Shown: positions 1 to 7,132, numbered from the stretch's first letter. The stretch is DNA of 16,066 nt from Microbacteriaceae bacterium (GCA_022701925.1 JAKONM010000100.1:1-16066), one strand, 5' to 3'. Made by a program: numbers and translations. The notes: generated by a model not told the origin, from the letters alone.

Positions 1-2
1 CG

Positions 3-1247
3 TTCCTGATCGCGTTCGCGGTCGCCACGATCACCGCCTTCTCGTACCTGGAGCTGGTGACCAAGTACCAGAAGGCCGCCGGCGCCGCCCTCTACGTGCA
101 CAAGGCGTTCGGCATCCACTTCTTCACCTTCATCGTGATGTTCGTGGTGATGTCCTCCGGCATCACCTCGGCGTCCGCGGCGTCGGTGGCGTTCGCCTCC
201 AACTTCGCGGTGGCCTTCGGGCTGGAGGGCGGCGGCGGGCTGGGCCTCGCGGTCGCGCTGGTCTTCATGCTGCTGGTGCTGCTGGTCAACCTGCGCGGCG
301 TCGCGGAGGGCGTGGGCCTGAACGTCGTCTTCACCCTGATCGAGCTGTCCGGCCTGCTGCTGGTGATCATGCTCGGCTCGTTCGCGATCTTCGCCGGCGA
401 CGCCGACTTCTCCCGCGTCGTGCTGTTCGAGGGCCCCGAGGACAAGAGCTTCTTCCTGGCGGTCTCCACCGCGACGTCGCTGGCCTTCTTCGCCATGGTC
501 GGCTTCGAGGACAGCGTGAACATGGCGGAGGAGACCAAGGACCCCAGCCGCATCTTCCCCAGGACCCTGCTGACGGGCCTGTCGCTGGCCGCCGTGATCT
601 ACGTGCTGGTCTCGGTGGTCGCGGTGGCGGTGGTACACGTAGGCGACCTGGCGGCCAGCGAGACGCCGCTGACCACGGTGGTCGAGACGGCGGTGCCCGG
701 CTTCCCGATCAACGCCCTGCTGCCCTTCATCTCGATGTTCGCGGTGGCGAACAGCGCGCTGATCAACATGCTGATGGCCAGCCGCCTGATCTACGGCATG
801 AGCCGCCAGGGCGTGCTGCCGCCGGTGCTCGGCCGCGTGCTGCCGCGGCGCCGCACCCCCTACGCCGCGGTGATCTTCACCACCGCGATCGCCGTGGCGC
901 TGATCTCGTACCTGTCGCTCGACGCCGACAACCCCGTGGTGTCGCTGCTGGGCGGCACGACCTCGCTGCTGCTGCTGGCCGTCTTCGCGGTCGTGAACGT
1001 CACCGTGCTGGTGCTGCGCCGCGACCCCGTCGACCACCAGCACTTCCACGCACCCAGCGCGCTGCCGATCGTCGGCGCGGTCGCCTGCGTCTACCTGGTG
1101 CTGCCGTGGACCTCCGGCCGCGACATCGAGCAGTACGCCATCGCCGGCACCCTGCTGGTGATCGGCGTGGTGCTGTGGGTCGTCACGGTGGCCGTCAACC
1201 GCCGCACGGGCACCCGCGGCGACCGCGACCTGACGCGGGTCGGCTGA
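3..1247 (+). CDS. APC-family amino acid permease (5' end cut by window)
   Basis: This is an integral membrane transporter that probably takes up amino acids or related amines; the substrate cannot be told from sequence. The open frame runs from base 3, so the true start and roughly the first one or two membrane segments lie outside the window; 414 residues are visible. The opening stretch AFSYLELVTKYQKAAGAALY matches the early conserved block of the APC superfamily. Near visible residues 167-186 lies GFEDSVNMAEETKDPSRIFP, the typical GFE...AEE.K.P..P loop before a membrane helix. Many hydrophobic segments follow to the end, and the tail is short, basic and cytoplasmic-looking. A GTG at 57 could be mistaken for the start, but it falls inside the conserved block. 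The family call is confident and the substrate is open. Confidence 0.93.
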   Translation, partial: FLIAFAVATITAFSYLELVTKYQKAAGAALYVHKAFGIHFFTFIVMFVVMSSGITSASAASVAFASNFAVAFGLEGGGGLGLAVALVFMLLVLLVNLRGVAEGVGLNVVFTLIELSGLLLVIMLGSFAIFAGDADFSRVVLFEGPEDKSFFLAVSTATSLAFFAMVGFEDSVNMAEETKDPSRIFPRTLLTGLSLAAVIYVLVSVVAVAVVHVGDLAASETPLTTVVETAVPGFPINALLPFISMFAVANSALINMLMASRLIYGMSRQGVLPPVLGRVLPRRRTPYAAVIFTTAIAVALISYLSLDADNPVVSLLGGTTSLLLLAVFAVVNVTVLVLRRDPVDHQHFHAPSALPIVGAVACVYLVLPWTSGRDIEQYAIAGTLLVIGVVLWVVTVAVNRRTGTRGDRDLTRVG

Positions 1248-1255
1248 GGGGGCTC

Positions 1256-1353
1256 GCGGATCCGCACTTCCCGCGCGGATCCGCAGTTCCGGCCCGACAC
1301 GCCGCGTCCGGCGGACCCTGACGCGGCGTGTCGTCGACGAATTGCGGATCCGC
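1256..1353. repeat. Three GCGGATCCGC palindromes forming a composite inverted repeat
   Basis: The ten-base palindrome GCGGATCCGC occurs at 1256-1265, 1275-1284 and 1344-1353. The first two copies are direct repeats extended to GCGGATCCGCA(C/G)TTCC; the third lies in the opposite sense. Bases 1275-1289 pair with 1339-1353 (one G:U). After a 5x5 internal loop, 1295-1308 pair perfectly with 1320-1333 (14 bp), leaving an 11-base loop. The hairpin lies between the permease stop and tRNA-Gln. It could end permease transcription, or it could be a member of an intergenic palindromic repeat family. There is no T-tract. Confidence 0.75.
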
Positions 1354-1415
1354 GAAGCGGTCGGCGGCCGGGTCGGCCGCTGGGGCAGACTGGAGGGGGC
1401 CCGCGTCGGGCCCGG

Positions 1416-1487
1416 TCCGCCTTGGTGTAACGGCAGCACATCAGCCTTTGGAGCTGTGAGGACTAGGTTCGAATCCTGGAGGCGGAG
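1416..1487 (+). tRNA. tRNA-Gln (anticodon UUG)
   Basis: A full cloverleaf can be folded. The acceptor stem TCCGCCT (1416-1422) pairs perfectly with AGGCGGA (1480-1486), and G1487 is the discriminator base. The anticodon stem CAGC/GCTG encloses the loop CTTTGGA, with anticodon TTG at 1448-1450, which reads glutamine CAA (and CAG by wobble). The T arm CTAGG-TTCGAAT-CCTGG is at 1463-1479 and includes one G:T pair. CCA is not encoded after the discriminator. The gene ends 39 bases before the glmU start, so tRNA processing could generate the 5' end of the glmU message. The upstream stretch 1397-1413 contains GGGCCC-5-GGGCCC, a small dyad of unknown role. Confidence 0.95.
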
Positions 1488-1526
1488 CACCGCCCCGGCG
1501 CGCGCGCCGAGCAGCGAAGGAGTCCG

Positions 1527-2978
1527 TTGACCCCCACCCCTCCGCTGGCGGTCGTGGTGCTGGCCGCGGGCCGCGGCACCCGCATGCGGTCCGCGCGCCC
1601 GAAGGTGCTGCACGAGCTGGCCGGCCTGCCGATGCTGGCGCACGTGCTGCGCACCGCGCAGGGCCTGGAGCCCGCGCACCTGGCCGTGGTGGTGCGCCAC
1701 GAGCGCGACGCCGTGGCCGCCGCGGTCGCCGAGCACGCCCCGGAGGCGCTGCTGGTCGACCAGGACGAGGTCGCCGGCACCGGCCGGGCGCTGGAGGTGG
1801 CCGTGCAGGCGCTCGGCGGGTTCGAGGGCGACGTCCTGGTGCTCTCCGGCGACGTGCCCGGCACCGGTGCCCCCACGCTCGACCCCCTGCTCCGCGCCCA
1901 CCGCGAGGGCGGGCACTCGGTGACGATCGTCACGGCGCGCCCCGCCGACCCGTCGGGCTACGGCCGCGTCATCCGCGACGGCCAGGGCCTGGTCGAGCGG
2001 ATCGTGGAGCACCGCGACGCCTCCGACGCGCAGCGCGCCGTCGACGAGATCAACGCCGGCGTCTACCTGTTCCGCACCGACGGGCTGGCCGCCCGGCTGG
2101 CGGCGCTGTCCGGCGGCAACGCGCAGGGCGAGCGCTACCTGACCGACGTGGTCGCGGCCCTGCGCACCGAGGGCCACCGCGTCGGCGCGGTCGAGACCTC
2201 CGTGGACCAGGTGGCGGGCGTGAACGACCGGGCGCAGCTGGCGGCCGCGGCGCGGCGGATGAACGACGCGATCGTGCTGCGCCACCAGCTGGCGGGCGTG
2301 ACCGTGCTCGACCCCCTGACCACCTGGATCGACGCCACCGTGACGCTGGCGGAGGACGTGGAGGTGCGCGCCAACACGCAGCTGCTGCGGGCGACGACCG
2401 CCGGCGCCGGCGCCGTCATCGGGCCGGACACCACGCTGGTCGACTGCGAGGTGGGGGAGCGGGCGCGGGTGAACCGCACCGACGGCACGCTGGCCGTGAT
2501 CGGCGCGGAGGCCCAGGTCGGCCCCTTCGCCTACCTGCGGGCCGGCACCGTGCTGCACGCCGGCGGCAAGATCGGCACCTTCGTGGAGACGAAGAACGCG
2601 GAGATCGGCGCCGGCTCCAAGGTGCCGCACCTGTCGTACATCGGCGACACCGTGGTCGGCGAGCGCTCCAACATCGGCGCGAACACCATCACCGCCAACT
2701 ACGACGGCGTGCACAAGCACCGCACCGTCGTGGGCAGCGCGGTGCGCACCGGGTCGCACAACGTCTTCGTGGCCCCCGTCGTCATCGGGGACGGCGTGTA
2801 CACGGGGGCCGGCACGGTGGTCCGCAAGGACGTGCCGCCCGGTGCGCTGGCGCTGAACGTGGCGCCGCAGCGCAACATCCAGGGCTGGGTCGAGACGAAC
2901 CGTCCGGGCACCGACGCGGCGCGCACCGCCGCGGCGGCCAGCGGGACGGCGGAGCAGGACGAGGACGGGGACGCGTGA
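1527..2978 (+). CDS. glmU: Bifunctional GlmU (GlcNAc-1-P uridyltransferase / GlcN-1-P acetyltransferase)
   Basis: This cytoplasmic enzyme acetylates glucosamine-1-phosphate with acetyl-CoA, then adds UMP from UTP to give UDP-GlcNAc, the precursor for peptidoglycan. The protein has 483 residues, a usual actinobacterial length. The N-terminal pyrophosphorylase domain opens with LAAGRGTRM (12-20) and K26 in the sugar-nucleotide signature. The C-terminal half is a left-handed beta-helix of hexapeptide repeats. It contains PHLSYIGD (367-374), whose H368 matches the known acetyltransferase catalytic histidine, and ANYDG (390-394). A charged, Ala-rich tail follows. The start is TTG at 1527, chosen because GAAGGAG (1516-1522) sits four bases upstream and the Rossmann strand begins directly after it; no ATG or GTG precedes the nucleotide-binding loop in frame. 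The gene overlaps prs by GTGA, implying coupled translation. Confidence 0.97.
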   Translation: MTPTPPLAVVVLAAGRGTRMRSARPKVLHELAGLPMLAHVLRTAQGLEPAHLAVVVRHERDAVAAAVAEHAPEALLVDQDEVAGTGRALEVAVQALGGFEGDVLVLSGDVPGTGAPTLDPLLRAHREGGHSVTIVTARPADPSGYGRVIRDGQGLVERIVEHRDASDAQRAVDEINAGVYLFRTDGLAARLAALSGGNAQGERYLTDVVAALRTEGHRVGAVETSVDQVAGVNDRAQLAAAARRMNDAIVLRHQLAGVTVLDPLTTWIDATVTLAEDVEVRANTQLLRATTAGAGAVIGPDTTLVDCEVGERARVNRTDGTLAVIGAEAQVGPFAYLRAGTVLHAGGKIGTFVETKNAEIGAGSKVPHLSYIGDTVVGERSNIGANTITANYDGVHKHRTVVGSAVRTGSHNVFVAPVVIGDGVYTGAGTVVRKDVPPGALALNVAPQRNIQGWVETNRPGTDAARTAAAASGTAEQDEDGDA

Positions 2979-3952
2979 GCGGGATCAAGACCAAGGGCCG
3001 CAAGCGGCTCGTCGTCATCAGCGGGCGCTCTCACCCCGAGCTGGCGCAGAAGGTGGTCGAGGAGCTCGAGACCACCCTGCTGCCGGTCGACGTGCGCACC
3101 TTCGCCTCCGGCGAGATCTACGCCCGCATGGAGGAGAGCGTCCGCGGCGCCGACGCGTTCGTCATCCAGTCCTACAGCGGGCCGGTCAACGAGTGGCTGA
3201 TCGAGCAGCTGATCATGATCGACACGCTGAAGCGCGCCTCCGCGAAGCGCATCACCGCGGTCGTGCCGTACTACCCGTACAGCCGGCAGGACAAGAAGAG
3301 CCGCGGCCGCGACCCGATCAGCGCCCGCCTGGTGGCGGACCTGTTCAAGACCGCGGGTGCCGAGCGGATCATCTCCGTCGACCTGCACGCGGCGCAGATC
3401 CAGGGCTTCTTCGACGGCCCGCTGGACCAGCTGTTCGCGATGCCGGTGCTGGTCGAGCACATCCAGGCGACCGTCGACAAGTCGAACCTGGTCGTGGTCT
3501 CGCCCGACATGGGCCGCGTGCGCGTGGCCGACGTCTGGAGCGACCAGCTGGACGTGCCGCTGGCGATCATCCACAAGCGGCGCGACCCGGCCGTGCCGAA
3601 CGAGGTCACCGTGCACGAGATCGTCGGCGACGTGCGGGGCAAGATGTGCCTGCTCGTCGACGACATGATCGACACCGGCGGCACGATCGTGAAGGGCGCG
3701 GAGGCGCTGAAGGCCAACGGCGCCACCGGCGTGATCGTGGCGGCGACGCACGCGATCTTCTCCGACCCGGCGGTCGAGCGGCTGTCCTCCGGCGCGATCG
3801 ACCGCGTGATCGTGACCGACACCCTGCCGCTGCCGCCGGAGAAGCACTTCGAGTGCCTCGAGGTGCTGTCGATGGCCCCGACGATCGCGCAGGCGATCCA
3901 CGAGGTCTTCGAGGACGGCAGCGTCACCAAGATGTTCAACGGCGCCGCGTAG
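2975..3952 (+). CDS. prs: Ribose-phosphate diphosphokinase (PRPP synthetase)
   Basis: The enzyme transfers pyrophosphate from ATP to ribose-5-phosphate, giving PRPP for purine, pyrimidine, His, Trp and NAD synthesis; in actinobacteria PRPP also feeds decaprenylphosphoryl-arabinose. The protein has 325 residues, typical for class I. Visible signatures are the regulatory-flexible and ATP-binding part (FASGEIYARM near 47), the VPYYPYSRQDKKSRGR loop, DLHAAQIQGFF (136-146, with H138) and the PRPP-binding loop DDMIDTGGT (229-237). The start is GTG at 2975 within the GTGA overlap with the glmU stop, so both are translated from one message. The stop is followed by a 321-base spacer rather than by rplY or pth, which follow prs in many relatives. 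Confidence 0.98.
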   Translation: MSGIKTKGRKRLVVISGRSHPELAQKVVEELETTLLPVDVRTFASGEIYARMEESVRGADAFVIQSYSGPVNEWLIEQLIMIDTLKRASAKRITAVVPYYPYSRQDKKSRGRDPISARLVADLFKTAGAERIISVDLHAAQIQGFFDGPLDQLFAMPVLVEHIQATVDKSNLVVVSPDMGRVRVADVWSDQLDVPLAIIHKRRDPAVPNEVTVHEIVGDVRGKMCLLVDDMIDTGGTIVKGAEALKANGATGVIVAATHAIFSDPAVERLSSGAIDRVIVTDTLPLPPEKHFECLEVLSMAPTIAQAIHEVFEDGSVTKMFNGAA

Positions 3953-4054
3953 GGCGCCTGCCGCGAGAGCGGTCGCGATCGCAGCGGTCGAGCCGGGGTT
4001 GTGGCGCGGTCGACGGGTCCGCCGCGGACGGGGCACGTCGCTGGCGGCGCCGGA

Positions 4055-4103
4055 GTAGGACGGCGGAGCTGGCGTAGGCGGACAGGGGCCGGTTCCGTCC
4101 TAC
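4055..4103 (+). terminator. Possible terminator downstream of prs
   Basis: Perfect 9-bp arms GTAGGACGG and CCGTCCTAC are separated by 31 bases, about 100 bases after the prs stop. There is no T-tract and the loop is long, so termination is inferred from position only. The right arm belongs to the TTCCGTCCTRC motif that recurs at 6172 and 6191. Confidence 0.4.
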
Positions 4104-4240
4104 GGCTGCTGCTGGCGCCTGCGCCCGGGACGCGCGTGCAGGTCGATGCGGCGCATGCAGGCAGGAACGCGGCATCCGCGCCTCCATCTGCCGCATCGGC
4201 CTGCATCCGCAGCACCGACGCCGGCCGGGCGCGCGCAGAG

Positions 4241-4255
4241 CCTCCTCGTAGGAGG
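4241..4255 (+). promoter_or_regulatory. Small hairpin containing an AGGAGG Shine-Dalgarno-like arm
   Basis: CCTCCT (4241-4246), CGT, AGGAGG (4250-4255) is a perfect palindrome. The right arm is an ideal ribosome-binding sequence, but it lies 18 bases before the ATG at 4274, further than normal. It could occlude ribosomes, or be chance if transcription begins closer to the start: AACACT at 4262-4267 is a weak -10 candidate six bases before the ATG. Confidence 0.35.
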
Positions 4256-4273
4256 GGGGCGAACACTGACCCA

Positions 4274-5611
4274 ATGACCACCCCGGTGCAGTCCGAGTCG
4301 GCACGGCTGCTCGGCACTGAGTCGGCGGCGCGGGTGCGGGGCGGCACCGGCCTCATGTCGGCGTGGGACGTGGACGCACTGGCGGTCGGCTCGGTCGCCG
4401 CCTTCGCGGACGCGGTCGCCGCCCTGCTCGCGGCGGCGGGGGCCCGCACCGACGCCGAGGTGGACGGGCCCCTCGTCGCGGCGTGGTTCCGCCAGGCGCT
4501 GCAGCCGGACGGCTGGTCGCTGCCCTCGCCGTGGGACGCCGTCGCCGGGGACTACCGCGCCGCCGACGGCTGGATCCGCCTGCACACGAACGCTCCGCGA
4601 CACCGCGAGGCCGCGCTGCGGGTCCTCGGCGTCGAGGCCGATCGGCAGGCGGTGGCCGCCCGCGTCGCGACCTGGGCGGCGGAGGACCTCGAGTCCGCCG
4701 TGGTCGACGCGGGGGGCGCCGCGGCGGTCATGCGCTCGCCCGAGGCGTGGCTCGCGCACCCGCAGGGCGCGGCCTCCCGCCGGGAGCCGCTGGTCGAGCG
4801 GCTGCACACGGTGGCCGCCTCCACCGTCTGGCGGCCGGACGCCCGGCGGCCGCTGGCCGGGGTCCGCGTGCTCGACCTGACCCGCGTGATCGCCGGGCCC
4901 GTCGCCACCCGGGCGCTCGCCGCGCTGGGGGCCACCGTGCTGCGCATCGACCCGCCCGACTGGGACGAGCCCGGCCTCACCCTCGACATGACCCCGGGCA
5001 AGCTGTCCGCCCGCCTCGACGCGCGCACGTCGGAGGGGCGGGAGCGGCTGGGCGACCTGCTGGCCGGCGCCGACGTGCTGGTGCACGGCTACCGCCGCGG
5101 CGCGCTCGACCCCATCGGCCTGGGCGACGCGGAGCGCCAGGAGATCCGGCCCGGGCTGGTCGAGGTCGCGCTGACGGCCTACGGGTGGAGCGGGCCGTGG
5201 ACCGCCCGCCGCGGCTTCGACTCGCTGGTGCAGATGTCGGCGGGGATCGCGGCGGAGGGCATGCGCGCGGTGGGCGCCGACGCCCCGGTGCCGCTGCCGG
5301 TGCAGGCGCTCGACCACGCGACCGGGTGGCTGATGGCCGCCGCGGCGGTCGCAGGGCTGCGCGACCGGCTGCTGGGCGGCAGCGGCTCCCGGGCGCACCT
5401 GTCCCTGGCCCGCACGGCCGCCGAGCTGCTGCCGAGCCCGCCGACCGCGGCGGTCCCGGCCTCGGATCCGCCCGCGGCGGGCTCCCCGATCAGCACGCCC
5501 TGGGGGCGCGCGCGCCTGCTGCCCCTGCCGCTGACGCTGACGGGCGTCGACCTCCGCTTCGACACCGGCCCGACGCCGCTGGGCAGCGCGGAACCGGTCT
5601 GGCCGCGGTGA
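4274..5611 (+). CDS. CoA-transferase family III (CaiB/BaiF) protein
   Basis: Family III CoA-transferases move CoA between a CoA thioester and a free carboxylic acid through mixed-anhydride and thioester intermediates on an aspartate. This 445-residue protein shows the family's diagnostic block LAGVRVLDLTRVIAGPVATR near residue 195, followed by ALGATVLRIDPP. It also has LVEVALTAYGWSGPW, the GFDSLVQMSAG segment, and ALDHATGWLMAAAA. Asp347 in the last block is at the position of the catalytic aspartate of formyl-CoA transferase. The first 190 residues are more divergent. The start is ATG 4274, the first residue after which protein-like sequence begins; the frame stays open upstream to about 4001 without family sequence. 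Its stop overlaps the next gene by GTGA. The substrate is unknown; carnitine-like or dicarboxylic acids are only family precedents. Confidence 0.88.
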   Translation: MTTPVQSESARLLGTESAARVRGGTGLMSAWDVDALAVGSVAAFADAVAALLAAAGARTDAEVDGPLVAAWFRQALQPDGWSLPSPWDAVAGDYRAADGWIRLHTNAPRHREAALRVLGVEADRQAVAARVATWAAEDLESAVVDAGGAAAVMRSPEAWLAHPQGAASRREPLVERLHTVAASTVWRPDARRPLAGVRVLDLTRVIAGPVATRALAALGATVLRIDPPDWDEPGLTLDMTPGKLSARLDARTSEGRERLGDLLAGADVLVHGYRRGALDPIGLGDAERQEIRPGLVEVALTAYGWSGPWTARRGFDSLVQMSAGIAAEGMRAVGADAPVPLPVQALDHATGWLMAAAAVAGLRDRLLGGSGSRAHLSLARTAAELLPSPPTAAVPASDPPAAGSPISTPWGRARLLPLPLTLTGVDLRFDTGPTPLGSAEPVWPR

Positions 5612-6120
5612 CCTCCGGCCCGCTCGTCCTGGTCGAGGGGGAGAGCGACGCCGCGGTCGTGCGCCTGCTGGCCGCCGAGCGGGGGTCGCCCGATCTGCAG
5701 GTCCTGTCCACCGGCGGGGCGATGGGCGTGCGGCGCGCGCTCGCCGGGCTCGGGCAGCGGCCGGAGGCGGTGCTCGCGCTGTGCGACGAGCGGGAGGCGC
5801 CGCACCTGCAGGGCGCGGTCGCCGACGCCGGGGCCGTGTTCGTCTGCCGCGCCGACCTCGAGGACGAGCTGATCCGCGCGCTCGGCGTCGAGGCGGTGCT
5901 CACGGTCCTCGGGGAGACCCGGGACCTGCGCCCGTTCCGCATCCTGCAGCGGCAGCCGGAGCACCGCGGCCGGCCCGTGGTCCCGCAGCTGCGCCGCTTC
6001 ATCGCGGCGGGCGCCGGCCGCAAGGTCCGCATCGACGCGGCGATGGCCGCGGCGCTGCCGCCCGGCCGGGAGCCCGCGCCCATCGCCGCGCTGCTCGTCC
6101 GCGCCGCCGCCCTCCGCTGA
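5608..6120 (+). CDS. Stand-alone TOPRIM-domain protein (OLD-like nucleotidyl transferase/hydrolase fold)
   Basis: The protein has 170 residues and consists almost wholly of a TOPRIM-like domain. It opens with LVLVEGESDAAVVRLLA (6-22), where E10 fits the first acidic residue of the fold. STGGAMGVRRAL follows, then VLALCDEREAP with D60 where the second acidic cluster is expected, and ADLEDELIRALG, which I recognise from actinobacterial proteins annotated as TOPRIM or OLD-type. A basic C-terminal part (LRRFIAAGAGRKVRI) could contact nucleic acid. There is no ATPase domain, unlike true OLD nucleases, and the usual DxD is altered to D-E-R-E, so activity is uncertain. The start is GTG at 5608, overlapping the CoA-transferase stop by four bases, so the two are probably translated together. 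The biological role is unknown. Confidence 0.75.
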   Translation: MTSGPLVLVEGESDAAVVRLLAAERGSPDLQVLSTGGAMGVRRALAGLGQRPEAVLALCDEREAPHLQGAVADAGAVFVCRADLEDELIRALGVEAVLTVLGETRDLRPFRILQRQPEHRGRPVVPQLRRFIAAGAGRKVRIDAAMAAALPPGREPAPIAALLVRAAALR

Positions 6121-6128
6121 TCGGGAGT

Positions 6129-6207
6129 CCGACAGCAGGACGGAGCGCGATCAGCAGGACGATCCGAGCCGTTCCGTCCTGCTGACGGCGTTCCGTCCTG
6201 CTGACGG
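6129..6207. terminator. Nested inverted and tandem repeat between convergent genes
   Basis: An 18-base unit beginning GTTCCGTCCTGCTGACGG occurs twice in tandem (6171-6188 and 6190-6207). Two inverted relatives lie to the left, CAGCAGGACGGA (6133-6144) and CAGCAGGACGA (6152-6162). The outer arms 6129-6147 and 6189-6207 match at 17 of 19 positions, plus one G:U pair in RNA. The inner arms TCAGCAGGACG (6151-6161) and CGTCCTGCTGA (6175-6185) are perfect. The element fills the 94 bases between the TOPRIM gene stop and the PPK2 stop, so bidirectional termination is likely. It could also be a mobile palindromic repeat. Confidence 0.7.
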
Positions 6208-6214
6208 GCTCGAG

Positions 6215-7132
6215 TCAGGCGGCGCCCGTGCGCTCGCCGTCCTCGTGCACGATCGACGCGGAGCCGACGATGCGGCCGTCGGGCTCGCCGACCAGGTCGT
6301 CGTCGCGGTCCGTGTAGGGGAACCGGGCCAGCACCCAGCGCATCGCCTCGATGCGGGCCCGCTTCTTGTCGTTGCTCTTCACCACGGTCCAGGGCGCGTC
6401 CACCGTGTTCGTCGCGGCGAGCATCGCCTCCTTCGCCGCCGTGTAGGCGTCCCACTTGTCGATCGACTGCAGGTCCATCGGCGACAGCTTCCACTGGCGC
6501 ACCGGGTCGACCTGGCGGATCGCGAAGCGGGTCAGCTGCTCGCTGCGCGACACCGAGAACCAGAACTTGACCAGGTCGATGCCCGAGGCCGTGATCATCC
6601 GCTCGAACCGCGGCGCGTCCTCCAGGAATCGCTCGTACTCGGCGTCCGAGCAGAAGCCCATCACCCGCTCGACGCCGGCGCGGTTGTACCAGCTGCGGTC
6701 GAACAGCACGATCTCGCCCGCCGCGGGTAGGTGCTGCACGTAGCGCTGGAAGTACCACTGCGTGCTCTCGCGCTCCGTCGGCTTCTCCAGCGCGACCACG
6801 GAGGCGCCCCGCGGGTTCAGGTGCTCGGTGAAGCGCTTGATCGTGCCGCCCTTGCCCGCGGCGTCGCGGCCCTCGAAGACCACGACCAGCCGGCGGCCCT
6901 CCGCCTTGATCCAGTTCTGCAGCTTCAGCAGCTCGATCTGCAGCAGCCGCTTCTGCACCTCGTAGTCGCCGCGGTCCATCCGCTCGTCGTACGGGTAGCC
7001 CTCGCGCCAGGTGTCCACGCCCTCGCCGTCGCGGTCCACCAGCACCGGGTCGTCGTCGTCCTCGTCGATCACCTGGAAGCCCAGCAGGTCGGAGAGGTCG
7101 ACCGGGTGCTCCGCCGTGCGCGCGATCGTCAT
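6215..7132 (-). CDS. ppk2: Polyphosphate kinase 2 (PPK2 family)
   Basis: PPK2 enzymes use inorganic polyphosphate to phosphorylate nucleoside mono- or diphosphates (or run in reverse), linking phosphate storage to nucleotide pools. The protein has 305 residues and a single P-loop domain, as in single-domain PPK2. Visible motifs are Walker A GRDAAGKGGT (88-97), Walker B region IVLFDRSWYNR with D145, and the lid region from about 196-220 with several Arg residues and QWKLSPMD. An acidic N-terminal extension (IDEDDDDP) precedes it. The start is ATG at 7132; only a close GGAG is seen upstream, and CACGAT (7139-7144 on this strand) six bases before the ATG could be a -10 box of a leaderless transcript. 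It is divergent from a secreted phosphatase and convergent with the TOPRIM gene. AMP versus ADP preference cannot be settled by eye. Confidence 0.95.
   Translation of the reverse strand: MTIARTAEHPVDLSDLLGFQVIDEDDDDPVLVDRDGEGVDTWREGYPYDERMDRGDYEVQKRLLQIELLKLQNWIKAEGRRLVVVFEGRDAAGKGGTIKRFTEHLNPRGASVVALEKPTERESTQWYFQRYVQHLPAAGEIVLFDRSWYNRAGVERVMGFCSDAEYERFLEDAPRFERMITASGIDLVKFWFSVSRSEQLTRFAIRQVDPVRQWKLSPMDLQSIDKWDAYTAAKEAMLAATNTVDAPWTVVKSNDKKRARIEAMRWVLARFPYTDRDDDLVGEPDGRIVGSASIVHEDGERTGAA

Larger units (their letters stand above)
3953..4273. other. 321-base spacer with imperfect inverted repeats, no gene
   Basis: No convincing gene is seen on either strand; an open frame through here lacks a ribosome site and protein-like composition. 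Two inverted repeats stand out. GTAGGACGG (4055-4063) pairs with CCGTCCTAC (4095-4103), a 9-bp candidate terminator for prs. Bases 4141-4152 pair with 4190-4201 (11 Watson-Crick pairs plus one G:U), with several GATGCNGGC-like variants between and around them. GTTCCGTCC at 4092-4100 and its minus-strand relative at 4160-4168 resemble motifs in two other spacers of this window. The end of the spacer holds a small hairpin before the next gene. Confidence 0.7.

Noticed and set aside
4001..4273. Upstream extension of the CoA-transferase frame
   Set aside because: The stretch is Arg/Ala/Gly-rich, contains the spacer inverted repeats, and adds no family sequence; ATG 4274 is the better start.
5608..6120. 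OLD-type anti-phage defence system
   Set aside because: The TOPRIM domain is alone, with no ATPase, helicase or toxin partner nearby; the neighbour is a CoA-transferase, so a defence island is not supported.
6129..6207. Short CRISPR-like array
   Set aside because: The units are mostly adjacent and in both orientations, with no spacers of uniform 30-40 bases and no cas genes.
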